NCBI GenBank assembly: GCA_001313065.1 | Contig: BBFD01000072.1 | Location: 1-14,981 of the forward strand | Direction of reading: 5' to 3' | Length of the DNA stretch: 14,981 nucleotides | DNA from: Silvimonas sp. JCM 19000 | GTDB taxonomy: Bacteria; Pseudomonadota; Gammaproteobacteria; Burkholderiales; Chitinibacteraceae | Part shown: piece by piece, positions 7,671 to 14,981 of the stretch | Numbering within the stretch: the first letter of the stretch is position 1 | Layout of the letters: each line of letters begins with the position of its first letter | Notes under the pieces: model-generated | What the model saw: the letters and a program-made list of their open reading frames with translations, nothing else | Told to the model about the DNA's origin: nothing | Database searches by the model: none | Position numbers and translations under genes: made by a program

Positions 7671-8476
7671 GCGTGCGGTCGGTCTGTTTTGCCGGACTTT
7701 GCTCAGCCCGGTTTACACGCGCCGCGAGAAGGCGCCGGGTGGGCAACGCCACAATAAGCGGCAGAAGCTACGCGCCGTTCGTCCTTGGCAGACACTGGCG
7801 TTGCCCATCTTGTTTTCATTGAGCCCGCGTTTGCGTTTGTGTGAAATACCGTTTTAATTACAACCGGTATTGATCCTTGACGATCCACTTCACGCAGTCA
7901 TCTTTCTACGTCAGATTGCCGGATTGGCAAGAATTAATTGCATAGTTGATGGTTATAAATTGTAAAACTCTATCCATGGCCTGGCGTATACAGGCTGATT
8001 CGATGGGCTTAATAGCGGCACGGATCGATTTGATCGACCCTTGAATTGAGATTCTGGATGAATAGCCAATAACCATATTGGACACAAGCTAATTGCGGGC
8101 TAAAGCCAATTCAGCCCTGACGTATGCGGCTGGCGCGCGCACATACCCAAATTATTTGACGTTGGCAACTGACCATTTGCGGCAGTGCTGCCCCTGTACG
8201 GCAGCTCATCGGGTATGGCCATGGCGACCTTGCTGCACTGTGGTCGCGCAGTAATCGGCATTGGTTATAGGCCCGGCAACCTGTCTGTTTGTATCGGCCT
8301 TTCATCTCTAATGTCTTTCTGTATCCGGGCGTCACTGCCTAAATAATCCCTGTCAAAGACGCGGCGTAATCGATCACATCGACCTGCATTAGTCGGTGAT
8401 AAAAGGCAATAAACCGCATTGCCATTGATCTGCGACCAGCGCCGCGCAACATTTATTGATTCAAGGGGACAGGGCA
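7671..8476. other. 806-base intergenic region before the second DUF pair
   Basis: No supportable gene on either strand. It contains a perfect 12-base inverted repeat (7740-7751 and 7796-7807) and small imperfect inverted repeats such as CCAAT/ATTGG (8066-8081). From about 7840 the region becomes more AT-rich and must hold the promoter of the second DUF1800-DUF1501 unit. I could not identify that promoter convincingly by eye. AAGGGGA (8463-8469) is the ribosome binding site for the ATG at 8477. Confidence 0.5.
7740..7807. repeat. 12-base perfect inverted repeat, possible small repeat element
   Basis: TGGGCAACGCCA (7740-7751) and its exact reverse complement TGGCGTTGCCCA (7796-7807) enclose 44 bases. 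The GGGTGGGCAACG type of end resembles short palindromic repeats scattered in many proteobacterial genomes; that resemblance is from memory. It carries no coding sequence. Confidence 0.55.
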
Positions 8477-10236
8477 ATGTCGCATCAGGCATGGCGTGCG
8501 GGCTCGCGCGTCGGAGTAATGGGGGCGCTCGCGTTGGCGCTCGCCGCATGTGGTGGTGGCGGGGGCGGTAGCAGCGATAGCGCCAATAGCGGCGGTAGCA
8601 GCAATAGCAATAGCAATAGCAGCGGCGGCAATAGCGATGTGGTGTTTGTTTCCAGACAAGATGCCCAACGCTTTCTGGAACAAGCCAGCTTTGGTGCTGC
8701 ACCGGCGGCGCTGGCGGATTTACAGGCGGGCACTGCCAATCAATGGATCGCGCGCCAATTCACCATTCCGGCCACAGGCTATAACGGATTCTTTTATGTC
8801 AATCCGTCTAATCAAGGCAGTTGCACCAGCGATGCCAACACCATTGCGCAATCGACCGATGCCTTGATGCTCAAGAATTGCAGTCGCGATTATTACGGCC
8901 TGACCCAGGTTCAGCGCATGTTCTTTGCCAATGCCATTAATGGTCAGGATCAATTGCGCCAACGGGTGGCGTTTGCCTTATCCCAATTGTTTGTGACCTC
9001 CGGCTATGAGGCTTATGCCCAGGCCGATTACCAGAACATGTTATTGAACGATGCCTTTGGCAATTTCCGCGATTTGATGCGTGATGTCACTTTGCATCCC
9101 GTCATGGGCAGCTGGCTGAATATGGTCAATAACGGCAAGCCCAATCCAGTAAAGGGCGTGCAGGCCAACGAGAATTACGCACGTGAATTAATGCAGCTGT
9201 TTACCATCGGCCTTGAAAAAAACTGAATGCCGATGGTAGCGTGCAAACAGATAGCAACGGGGACGCCATTCCTACCTATGGCCAGGCCGAAATTACCGCC
9301 ATGGCCCGCGCCATGACGGGATGGACTTTTCCGCCGTTGCCGGGCGCCTTGTCCAAATGGACCAACCCGACCAATCGCGCGGGCAAGATGGTGGCGTTTG
9401 ATAACCAGCACGATGTCGATGCCAAAGTATTGCTCAACGGCCAGACCTTGCCCGCCGGGCAAACGGCGCAACAAGATCTGGATGGCGCGCTCGATATTAT
9501 TTTCAATCACCCCAACGTCGGCCCGTTTGTGGGCAAGCAACTGATCCAGAAACTGGTCACCAGCAATCCCGGCCCGGCCTATATTGCGCGCGTCAGCGCG
9601 GCATTTAATGACAATGGCAGCGGCGTACGCGGTGATATGAAAGCCGTGATCAAAGCCATTCTGCTGGACCCGGAAGCGCGCGGCAGCAATGTGGCGGATG
9701 CGGCTTATGGCCATCTGCGTGAGCCGGCCCTGTTTATGGCCAGTTTGTTGCGCACGCTGGGGGCAACCACCGATGGTATGAATCCGCGCAACGCGACGGC
9801 GGGTATGTCGCAAGCGGTGTTTGCCTCGCCCTCGGTCTTCAATTTTTATTCGCCGCAATATCGCGCGCCGGGCGCCGCTGATTTATACGGTCCCGAATTC
9901 GGCATTCTGGATACCAGCAGTGCACTGGCACGCATGAACGCGGTCGGCGCCGTGGTGTTGCAAAGCAATGGCGTGGCCGCGGATAGCAGCGTCAGCAATT
10001 CGGTCGGCACGCGCATTGATTTCTCGGCGTGGACCGGCATTACCGATCCGGACCAGCTGGTTAATCAAATGGCGGCCTTGCTGTTGCACGACGATTTGCC
10101 CGCCGACGCACACGCCACCATCGTGGCGCAAGTCAAAGCACTCAGCGCCAAAAGCGTGACCGCCAACCCACAATTACCCGCCCGCACCGTCGCTTATCTG
10201 ATTGCGACATCGCCGCTCTACGAGGTCCAACGCTAA
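8477..10236 (+). CDS. DUF1800-family lipoprotein, copy 2 (one frame change)
   Basis: Paralogue of the gene at 4188, about 585 residues after correction; function unknown. The ATG at 8477 has AAGGGGA seven bases upstream and opens a lipoprotein signal ending LALALAAC (Cys25, then Gly). A Gly/Ser/Asn-rich linker follows (to about residue 54), coded partly by three tandem AGCAAT units at 8600-8617. The DUF1800 domain runs from SRQDAQRFLEQASFG to LIATSPLYEVQR with the landmarks DQLRQRVAFALSQ, YAQADYQNMLLN, NENYARELMQLFTIG, GPFVGKQLIQKLVTSNPGP and SVFNFYSP. The frame breaks once, in the A7 run 9216-9222. With five A's the protein reads GLEKLNADGS, which aligns without gaps to GTNQLNADGT in copy 1. 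The stop overlaps the next start as TAATG, so the two products are probably translationally coupled. Codon use is more AT-ending than in copy 1 (VFNFYSP uses aat, ttt, tat). Confidence 0.92.
8600..8617 (+). repeat. Three tandem AGCAAT hexamers in the lipoprotein linker
   Basis: Three exact AGCAAT units (Ser-Asn) flanked by further AGC codons. Unit changes would stay in frame and only alter the length of the linker between the lipid anchor and the DUF1800 domain. Confidence 0.8.
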
Positions 10237-11604
10237 TGAACCGTCGTCATTTTCTGAAAGGCGCGGGCAGCGCCGGTATGTTGGCTGCTTTGAGCCAGTT
10301 ATCCTTGAGCAGCGCCTTTGCTGATAGCAGCAATGATTACAAAGCGCTGGTCATTGTCTTTCTGTTTGGCGGCAATGATTCCAACAACATGATCATTCCC
10401 TACGACGCGAGTGCGTATGCAACCTATGCCGGGGTACGCGGCGTGCTGGCGATTCCCCAAGCGCAACTCGCACCTTTGGCTAATCCGACTAATATTGATG
10501 CGAACGCCATGAACGGCGTGCAGCAGTTCGGTCTGCATCCGGCGCTGGCGCCTTTGGCGAGCTTGTGGGACGCGGGAGAAATGGCGATCCAGTTTAATGC
10601 GGGCACGCTGGCCAAGCCGACGACGCAAGCGCAATTAAAAAACTGCGGGCTACAAGTTACCGGCCAATCTGTATTCGCATATCGACCAGCAACAACAATG
10701 GCAAACCACCGGGATTGCGCCGCAAGGTGCCGAGAGCAGTGGTTGGGGCGGCCGTGTGGCGGATTTGACTGCGGCCAATAGCAGTGTGCCGCCGGTGATT
10801 ACCCTGGCGGGCAACAGCATCTTTACCCTTGGCAATACCACCCGGCCTTTGGCCGTGCCGACGGCAGGCGGTAGTTTTGGCTTGAGTTATGCCAATACGT
10901 CGCTGCAAAGCGCCGTGGCGGCACTGGCCACGCAAACCGGGAATACGCGTTTGCGCAATATCGATGGCCAGATCAAGCAATCGGCATTGGGCAACAGCGC
11001 CTTGCTCAATCCCATCGTCAATAACGCCGCCTCAACGGTGCGGCCGCTGTTCAGTGGCCAGACGTCTTCAATTGCCCTGCAATTGATGACCGTCGCCATG
11101 CTGATTGAAGCGCGCGCCAAGCTGGGATTATCCCGCCAGGTGTATTTTGTTTCGCAGGGCGGTTACGACACACATGGCGATCAACTGAATACCCAGAACA
11201 CGCTGTATGGCCAATTGGGCAAAGCGCTGGCCACATTCAACAGCGCGGTCAGCAGTCTGGGCCTGGCGAGCAATGTCACCACCGCCACCATGTCGGACTT
11301 TACCCGCACGCTCAAACCCAATTCGACCGCAGGCAGCGATCACGCCTGGGGCGGGCACCACCTGGTGATGGGCGGGGCGGTCAAGGGCAAACAGTTTTAT
11401 GGTCGCTTTCCGCAGCATGTATTGGGCGGACCGGATGATTCGACCAAAGAAGGCCGCTGGATTCCAACCACCTCGGTCGATCAATACGTGGCCACGCTAG
11501 CCACCTGGTTTGGCGTTACGCCCGCGCAATTAAGCAGTGTGGTCCCCAATCTGGCCAGCTTCACCAATGCGGGTTGGCCGGCCAATATCGGGTTTATGGC
11601 TTAG
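10236..11604 (+). CDS. DUF1501-family Tat-exported protein, copy 2 (one frame change)
   Basis: Paralogue of the gene at 6251, about 455 residues after correction. The ATG at 10236 shares its A with the TAA of the DUF1800 gene. NRRHFLKGAGSAG near the start is a twin-arginine motif, followed by a hydrophobic segment ending SAFA. Landmarks match copy 1: VFLFGGNDSNNMIIPYD, SHIDQQQQWQTTG, GWGGRVAD, and SDFTRTLKPNSTAGSDHAWGG with the candidate Asp-His metal or active-site pair. The frame breaks in the A6 run 10637-10642. With five A's it reads AQLKTAGYKLPANLYSH, the same length as AQILAGTATLPTNLFSH in copy 1, so one extra A is the simplest reading. The stop (TAG, 11602-11604) overlaps the stop of the convergent cytochrome gene, leaving no room for a terminator between them. 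Confidence 0.92.
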
Positions 11605-12983
11605 TGATGCAATACGCGTAGCGGGCGCCGCCGAATTGCCCAGAGCGAAGCAATAATTGCTAGCACCACCACGACAAAGGCGGCAATCGCCATGATCAGA
11701 TAGGTCGATCCTTTACCGGGGTGGTGCAAGCGCTTTACAAAATGGGCATCAATCTGGCGCGCCGGATTGCCAAAGTGGTCGAGCAGATAATTGGTCAACG
11801 TTGCGATTTGCTGGTCGGTCAGTTTGTCGCCAAAGCCGGGCATAAACACCGTTTGATTACCCATATCCCTGTGCACGCCATTCAGCAATACCAGCACCAG
11901 ATTGGCCGGGTTCTGCGCGCCTACCGTCGAATTGTGGAATAGCGACGGATAATAACCATCGCTACTGCCTGCGCCAGACGGGTTATGGCAACTGGCGCAA
12001 TTGGCGCTGAACAATTCAGCCGCGCTGATGGCGTCATTGCTGGCCGAGATGCCGGCTTTGCCGCGCAAAGTGGTTTCGTCATGCGCCGGTTTGCCCCAGG
12101 TTGAGCGCGATTGATTGTCTTTGGGGTTATGAATCGGCGGCACGCTACGCAAATAGCCGACGATGGCTTTCAGGTCATCCGGTGATAGATAACGCAAGCT
12201 GTCTTCCACCGCTTCCGCCATCCCACCGGCTGCCGCCGCCCGACCGTCCGCCTTGCCGGTATGCAGATACTGGATTAATTCTTCGTCGCTCCAGCCGCCC
12301 ACGCCGCTGGTTTTGTCCGCAGAAATATTAAACGCGTGCCAATTGCCGATTCGGCCGCCGCCAAAGGCTTTGTCGGCATTCAAACCCATGGTCAGCGTGC
12401 GCGGCGTGTGGCATTCCTGGCAATGCGCCAGGCCTTCCACCAGATAAGCCCCGCGATTCCAGACTTCATCTTTGCCCGGCTCCGGTTTGAATTCGCCTTC
12501 GCGGAAATTAATCAATTTCCAGCCCGCAATGGCCCAGCGCTGATTAAACGGGAACGGCAATTGAGTGGGCGGCGGGGTGTAATGAATGGCGGGCTGGGCA
12601 AACAGATAAGCCTTGATCGCCAGTACGTCCGCGCGCGGCATCAGCGTAAACGCGCGATACGGAAACGCCGGATAAAGCTGTTCGCCGTGTTTGCCTATGC
12701 CTTGATGCAGCGCGCGATAAAACTCGTCATCACTCCAGTTGCCTATGCCGGTTTCTTTGTCCGGCGTGATATTGGGGGTGTAGATCATGCCAAACGGCGA
12801 ATCGATGCCATATCCGCCGGCGAGGGGTTTGTTTTTATCGGCGGTATGGCAGGCAAAACAATCGGCGGCCCGCGCCAGATATTCACCGCGTTTAATCAGC
12901 GCGGGATCATTGGGCGCGGCGGCATGTGCCAGCAGGCTGAATGCCGCCAGCACGCTCATCAAGGCAAAGCGATAGCGGCTCAT
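11601..12983 (-). CDS. Triheme cytochrome c subunit of a membrane-bound FAD dehydrogenase
   Basis: Membrane-anchored periplasmic electron-transfer subunit of 460 residues that would take electrons from the adjacent GMC subunit and pass them to the quinone pool or an oxidase. Three heme c sites are visible: CFACH at residues 42-46, CQECH at 188-192 and CASCH at 329-333. The signal peptide is MSRYRFALMSVLAAFSLLAHA. A hydrophobic helix near the C-terminus (YLIMAIAAFVVVVLAIIASLWAI) followed by RRR anchors it to the inner membrane. This is the usual architecture of the cytochrome subunits of gluconate, sorbitol, fructose and alcohol dehydrogenases. The ATG at 12983 overlaps the TGA of the GMC gene as ATGA, which decides the start over an upstream in-frame ATG at 13043. 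The frame is intact. The stop overlaps that of DUF1501 copy 2. The substrate class cannot be told from this subunit. Confidence 0.95.
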   Translation of the reverse strand: MSRYRFALMSVLAAFSLLAHAAAPNDPALIKRGEYLARAADCFACHTADKNKPLAGGYGIDSPFGMIYTPNITPDKETGIGNWSDDEFYRALHQGIGKHGEQLYPAFPYRAFTLMPRADVLAIKAYLFAQPAIHYTPPPTQLPFPFNQRWAIAGWKLINFREGEFKPEPGKDEVWNRGAYLVEGLAHCQECHTPRTLTMGLNADKAFGGGRIGNWHAFNISADKTSGVGGWSDEELIQYLHTGKADGRAAAAGGMAEAVEDSLRYLSPDDLKAIVGYLRSVPPIHNPKDNQSRSTWGKPAHDETTLRGKAGISASNDAISAAELFSANCASCHNPSGAGSSDGYYPSLFHNSTVGAQNPANLVLVLLNGVHRDMGNQTVFMPGFGDKLTDQQIATLTNYLLDHFGNPARQIDAHFVKRLHHPGKGSTYLIMAIAAFVVVVLAIIASLWAIRRRPLRVLHH

Positions 12984-14581
12984 AGCACCGCCTTCAAGGT
13001 ATCGGCAATGCGCAACGATAAGGCGGCGATGGTTAGCGTGCAATTGACCGTGCCCGCCGTCACCATGGTGGCACCGCCCGCGATATACAGGTTTTCATGA
13101 TCGTGAGTGCGGCAATGCGCATCGGTGACCGAATTGCGTGGATCGGTGCCCATAATGGCCGTGCCCATAATGTGATTGTTAGGGGCAAAGTCGTCATCAA
13201 AGCTGATTTCCTTGCCGCCAAACAATTGCGCAATGCGCGCATAAGCCTCATGCGTATGCGCCGCACTGCGCCGCACATAATCATCGATGGCATAAGTGAT
13301 TTCAGGCTGCGGTATACCCAGCGCATCGCGATGCCCGGCGCTGGGCACGATGCGGTTGGCGGGGTCAGGCAGAATATCGTGGAAGCTGTTGATATTGACG
13401 GTGCGCGCGGCGCGATATCGGATTTCAGCGTCCAGCTGTTTACCCAGCAATCCCATTTTGATGGCTTTGCGCGTGGCCGGGCGGGTTTGCGCGCCATTAT
13501 TCAAATGCAGTTTTTTTTACCGGCGTATTCGCTACGGAATGCGCCGTCACGCAAATTAACCACCGAAGTCATTTCCATCGGCCCGCGTCCGGCCCACAAA
13601 TCCTCGTTGGCCAGAAAAGTCACGCCGGTGCCGGGATGGTCCATCAAATTGCGTCCAACCTGCCCCGAGCTATTGGCCACGCCCTCGGCACGATGGTCAG
13701 TCGACATCAGCAATAATTTGGGTGTTTCTATGCCGTTGGCCGCCAGCACAAAATAACGCCCGGATATGCGATGCGAAACCCCGGACGGATCTTTGTAATG
13801 CACCGCCACAATCCGGTTGGCGGCGCCGACTTCAATCTTGTACACCACGGCATTGGCCAGCAGCCGGGCGCCGGCACGCTCGGCTTTATCGACGTGGATA
13901 ATGCCGCTATACATCGCGGCAATCGGGCAAATCGGCATGCAATTGTTATTGCCGCAACAGGAAGGGCGTTCGTCATAGGGCCGACTATTGCGCGCCACCG
14001 GTTCAGAAACAACCTTGAATCCATCGGCCGTCAATACATCATGAAAGCGTTGGTCATTCCACGATAGCGGCAATGCGGGCATGGGGTAGGGGGCAGAACG
14101 GGGTGAGCCAGGTCAGTGCCGTCATTAGGCCCGGATACGCCCAACTCAATTTCGGCCTGATGGTAATACGGTTCCAGATCGGCATAGCTGATCGGCCAAT
14201 CGCGGCCTACGCCATAGACCGACTGCAAGCGGAAATCATTGGGTAAAAAACGCCAGGTGGCTGCCGCCCAATGCCAGGTGGTGCCGCCCACGGCGCGAAT
14301 ATATTGGGAATTGTATTTTTTTGCGGGCCTTTGAAAATCAGATAGTTGTTTTCGGGGCTGTATTCCGGATGCGGGGCATGCGGCGTGCTGGGGTAGGGCG
14401 TCATGAAATCATCTTTGGCGGGCGAATTGCGGAAATTTTCCACAATGCGCCAGCGCTCGATGCGTGGCCCGGCTTCCAGGATCAAAACCGATTTACCCGC
14501 TTTGGCTAACTGGTGCGCAATCAAGGCCCCCGCCACCCCCGATCCAACAATGATTACATCGGCATTGCTGGCATCGCTCAT
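12980..14581 (-). CDS. GMC-family FAD dehydrogenase, large catalytic subunit (interrupted by three frame changes)
   Basis: Catalytic flavoprotein of a periplasmic sugar/alcohol/polyol dehydrogenase, about 532 residues after correction. The ATG at 14581 overlaps the small-subunit stop as ATGA. FAD binding: GSGVAG at residues 13-18 with Glu36 at the end of the second strand (LILEAG). GGTTWHWAAATWRFLPNDF and YGVGRDWPISYADLEPYY are typical of the gluconate/sorbitol dehydrogenase branch. The cysteine motif CCGNNNCMPIC (13927-13959) matches the 3Fe-4S site known in the Burkholderia FAD-glucose dehydrogenase. The C-terminal NNHIMGT and GTVNCTLTIAAL carry the catalytic His and Asn positions; the usual Pro after that Asn is Cys here. 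Frame breaks lie at the T7 run 14316-14322, a missing base near 14110, and the T8 run 13511-13518. Similarity resumes immediately after each, so errors are likelier than decay. The exact substrate is not determinable. Confidence 0.93.
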
Positions 14582-14981
14582 ATGCTGCGCGCCACGGTAT
14601 GCGGCGGTTGCGCCGTCCAGTAACCCGGCGCCGCGCGGCAATAGCTTGGCGTGACCACCACGTCTTCGACCACTTGATTGCCGATTGCGGTTTTGTATTG
14701 CACGACCTGACCGCCTGCTTCGCCCAGATACCAGGCGCTGACGATGTTGCTGAGCGCTTTGGACAAAGCCGGATCATTTAACGCGGCGGCCTGCAGACCA
14801 TCGACCCCGGCATTGGCGTGCTGCCACAAGGCGCTGGCCTGACCGGGGAAGGCGGGGTCTTTTTTGCGACAATGCCGCGTAAATGCGATTGGCCACTTCG
14901 GTATCAAGCTGACTGCGGCCCGTTACCAGTTGCGACAACGCCAGAAATTCGGCCGGGGCGGCTTGCGGGCTGGCGGCTGCA
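14578..14981 (-). CDS. FAD dehydrogenase small subunit (sorbitol/gluconate dehydrogenase type), partial
   Basis: Small, probably chaperone-like subunit of the dehydrogenase complex; in related complexes it is needed for folding and Tat-dependent export of the catalytic subunit. The N-terminus, including any Tat signal, lies beyond the right edge. The visible part reads FLALSQLVTGRSQLDTEVANRIYAALSQ, then KDPAFPGQASALWQ, and ends with AWYLGEAGGQVVQYKTAIGNQVVEDVV and a closing SYCRAAPGYWTAQPP, which fits the FAD-SLDH small-subunit family. The frame breaks in the T6 run 14860-14865 (poly-A on the coding strand); with one base less it reads YAALSQKDPAFPGQ, the expected length. The TGA (14580-14578) overlaps the ATG of the GMC gene, so the three genes form one coupled operon. 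Gluconate 2-dehydrogenase subunit 3 is a related alternative name. Confidence 0.85.

Noticed and set aside
8453..8867. Ala/Ile-rich and Leu/Pro-rich frames over the DUF1800 copy 2 linker
   Set aside because: Produced by reading the GGC/AGC/AAT repeats of the linker in other frames or on the other strand.
5122..9858. Minus-strand frames of over 220 codons at 5122-5799 and 9175-9858
   Set aside because: Both are antisense to the same DUF1800 region and arise from its codon pattern; no start signals or domains.
1..14981. CRISPR array, tRNA/rRNA, integrase, transposase or toxin-antitoxin genes
   Set aside because: I looked on both strands and saw no regularly spaced repeats, cloverleaf-like genes or such proteins.

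Overview
The window looks like a piece of chromosome from a Gram-negative bacterium, most likely a betaproteobacterium. This rests on its outer-membrane and periplasmic proteins, lipoprotein and Tat export signals, and a three-subunit FAD dehydrogenase with a triheme cytochrome c. The lineage is inferred from protein content only. I see no phage, transposase, CRISPR, tRNA or rRNA.

Layout. 87-3491 (+) holds three unrelated envelope genes: an MscS-type mechanosensitive channel, an outer-membrane protein of the 'MetA-pathway of phenol degradation' transporter family, and a small secreted 17 kDa surface-antigen-like protein. A strong terminator follows at 3606-3634. 4188-7619 (+) is a DUF1800 gene followed by a DUF1501 gene, closed by a second strong terminator at 7637-7670. 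8477-11604 (+) is a diverged second copy of the same DUF1800-DUF1501 pair. 14981-11601 (-) is a dehydrogenase operon: small subunit (cut by the window edge), GMC/FAD catalytic subunit and triheme cytochrome c, joined by ATGA overlaps. It converges on the second DUF1501 gene, and the two stop codons overlap.

How the genes work together. Each DUF1800 protein has a lipoprotein signal and each DUF1501 protein has a Tat signal, so each pair probably acts outside the cytoplasm. The families co-occur widely but I know of no settled function. The dehydrogenase complex would oxidise a sugar or alcohol in the periplasm and pass electrons through a 3Fe-4S cluster and three hemes to the respiratory chain.

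Data quality. Six of the ten genes (both DUF1800, both DUF1501, the GMC subunit and the small subunit) are broken by 13 frame changes. Most lie in A/T runs of 6-8 bases. Comparing the two DUF copies, and using family lengths, suggests these runs were originally 5 or 6 bases long, so they look stretched. The remaining sites are single missing bases. Once corrected, the paralogues have nearly equal lengths (584/585 and 456/455 residues). I therefore think these are mostly sequencing or assembly errors rather than true pseudogenes, and I annotate each as one gene. The strongest biological observation is the tandem, diverged DUF1800-DUF1501 modules with differing codon use and differing gene junctions. 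I did not find a clearly new defence or mobile system.
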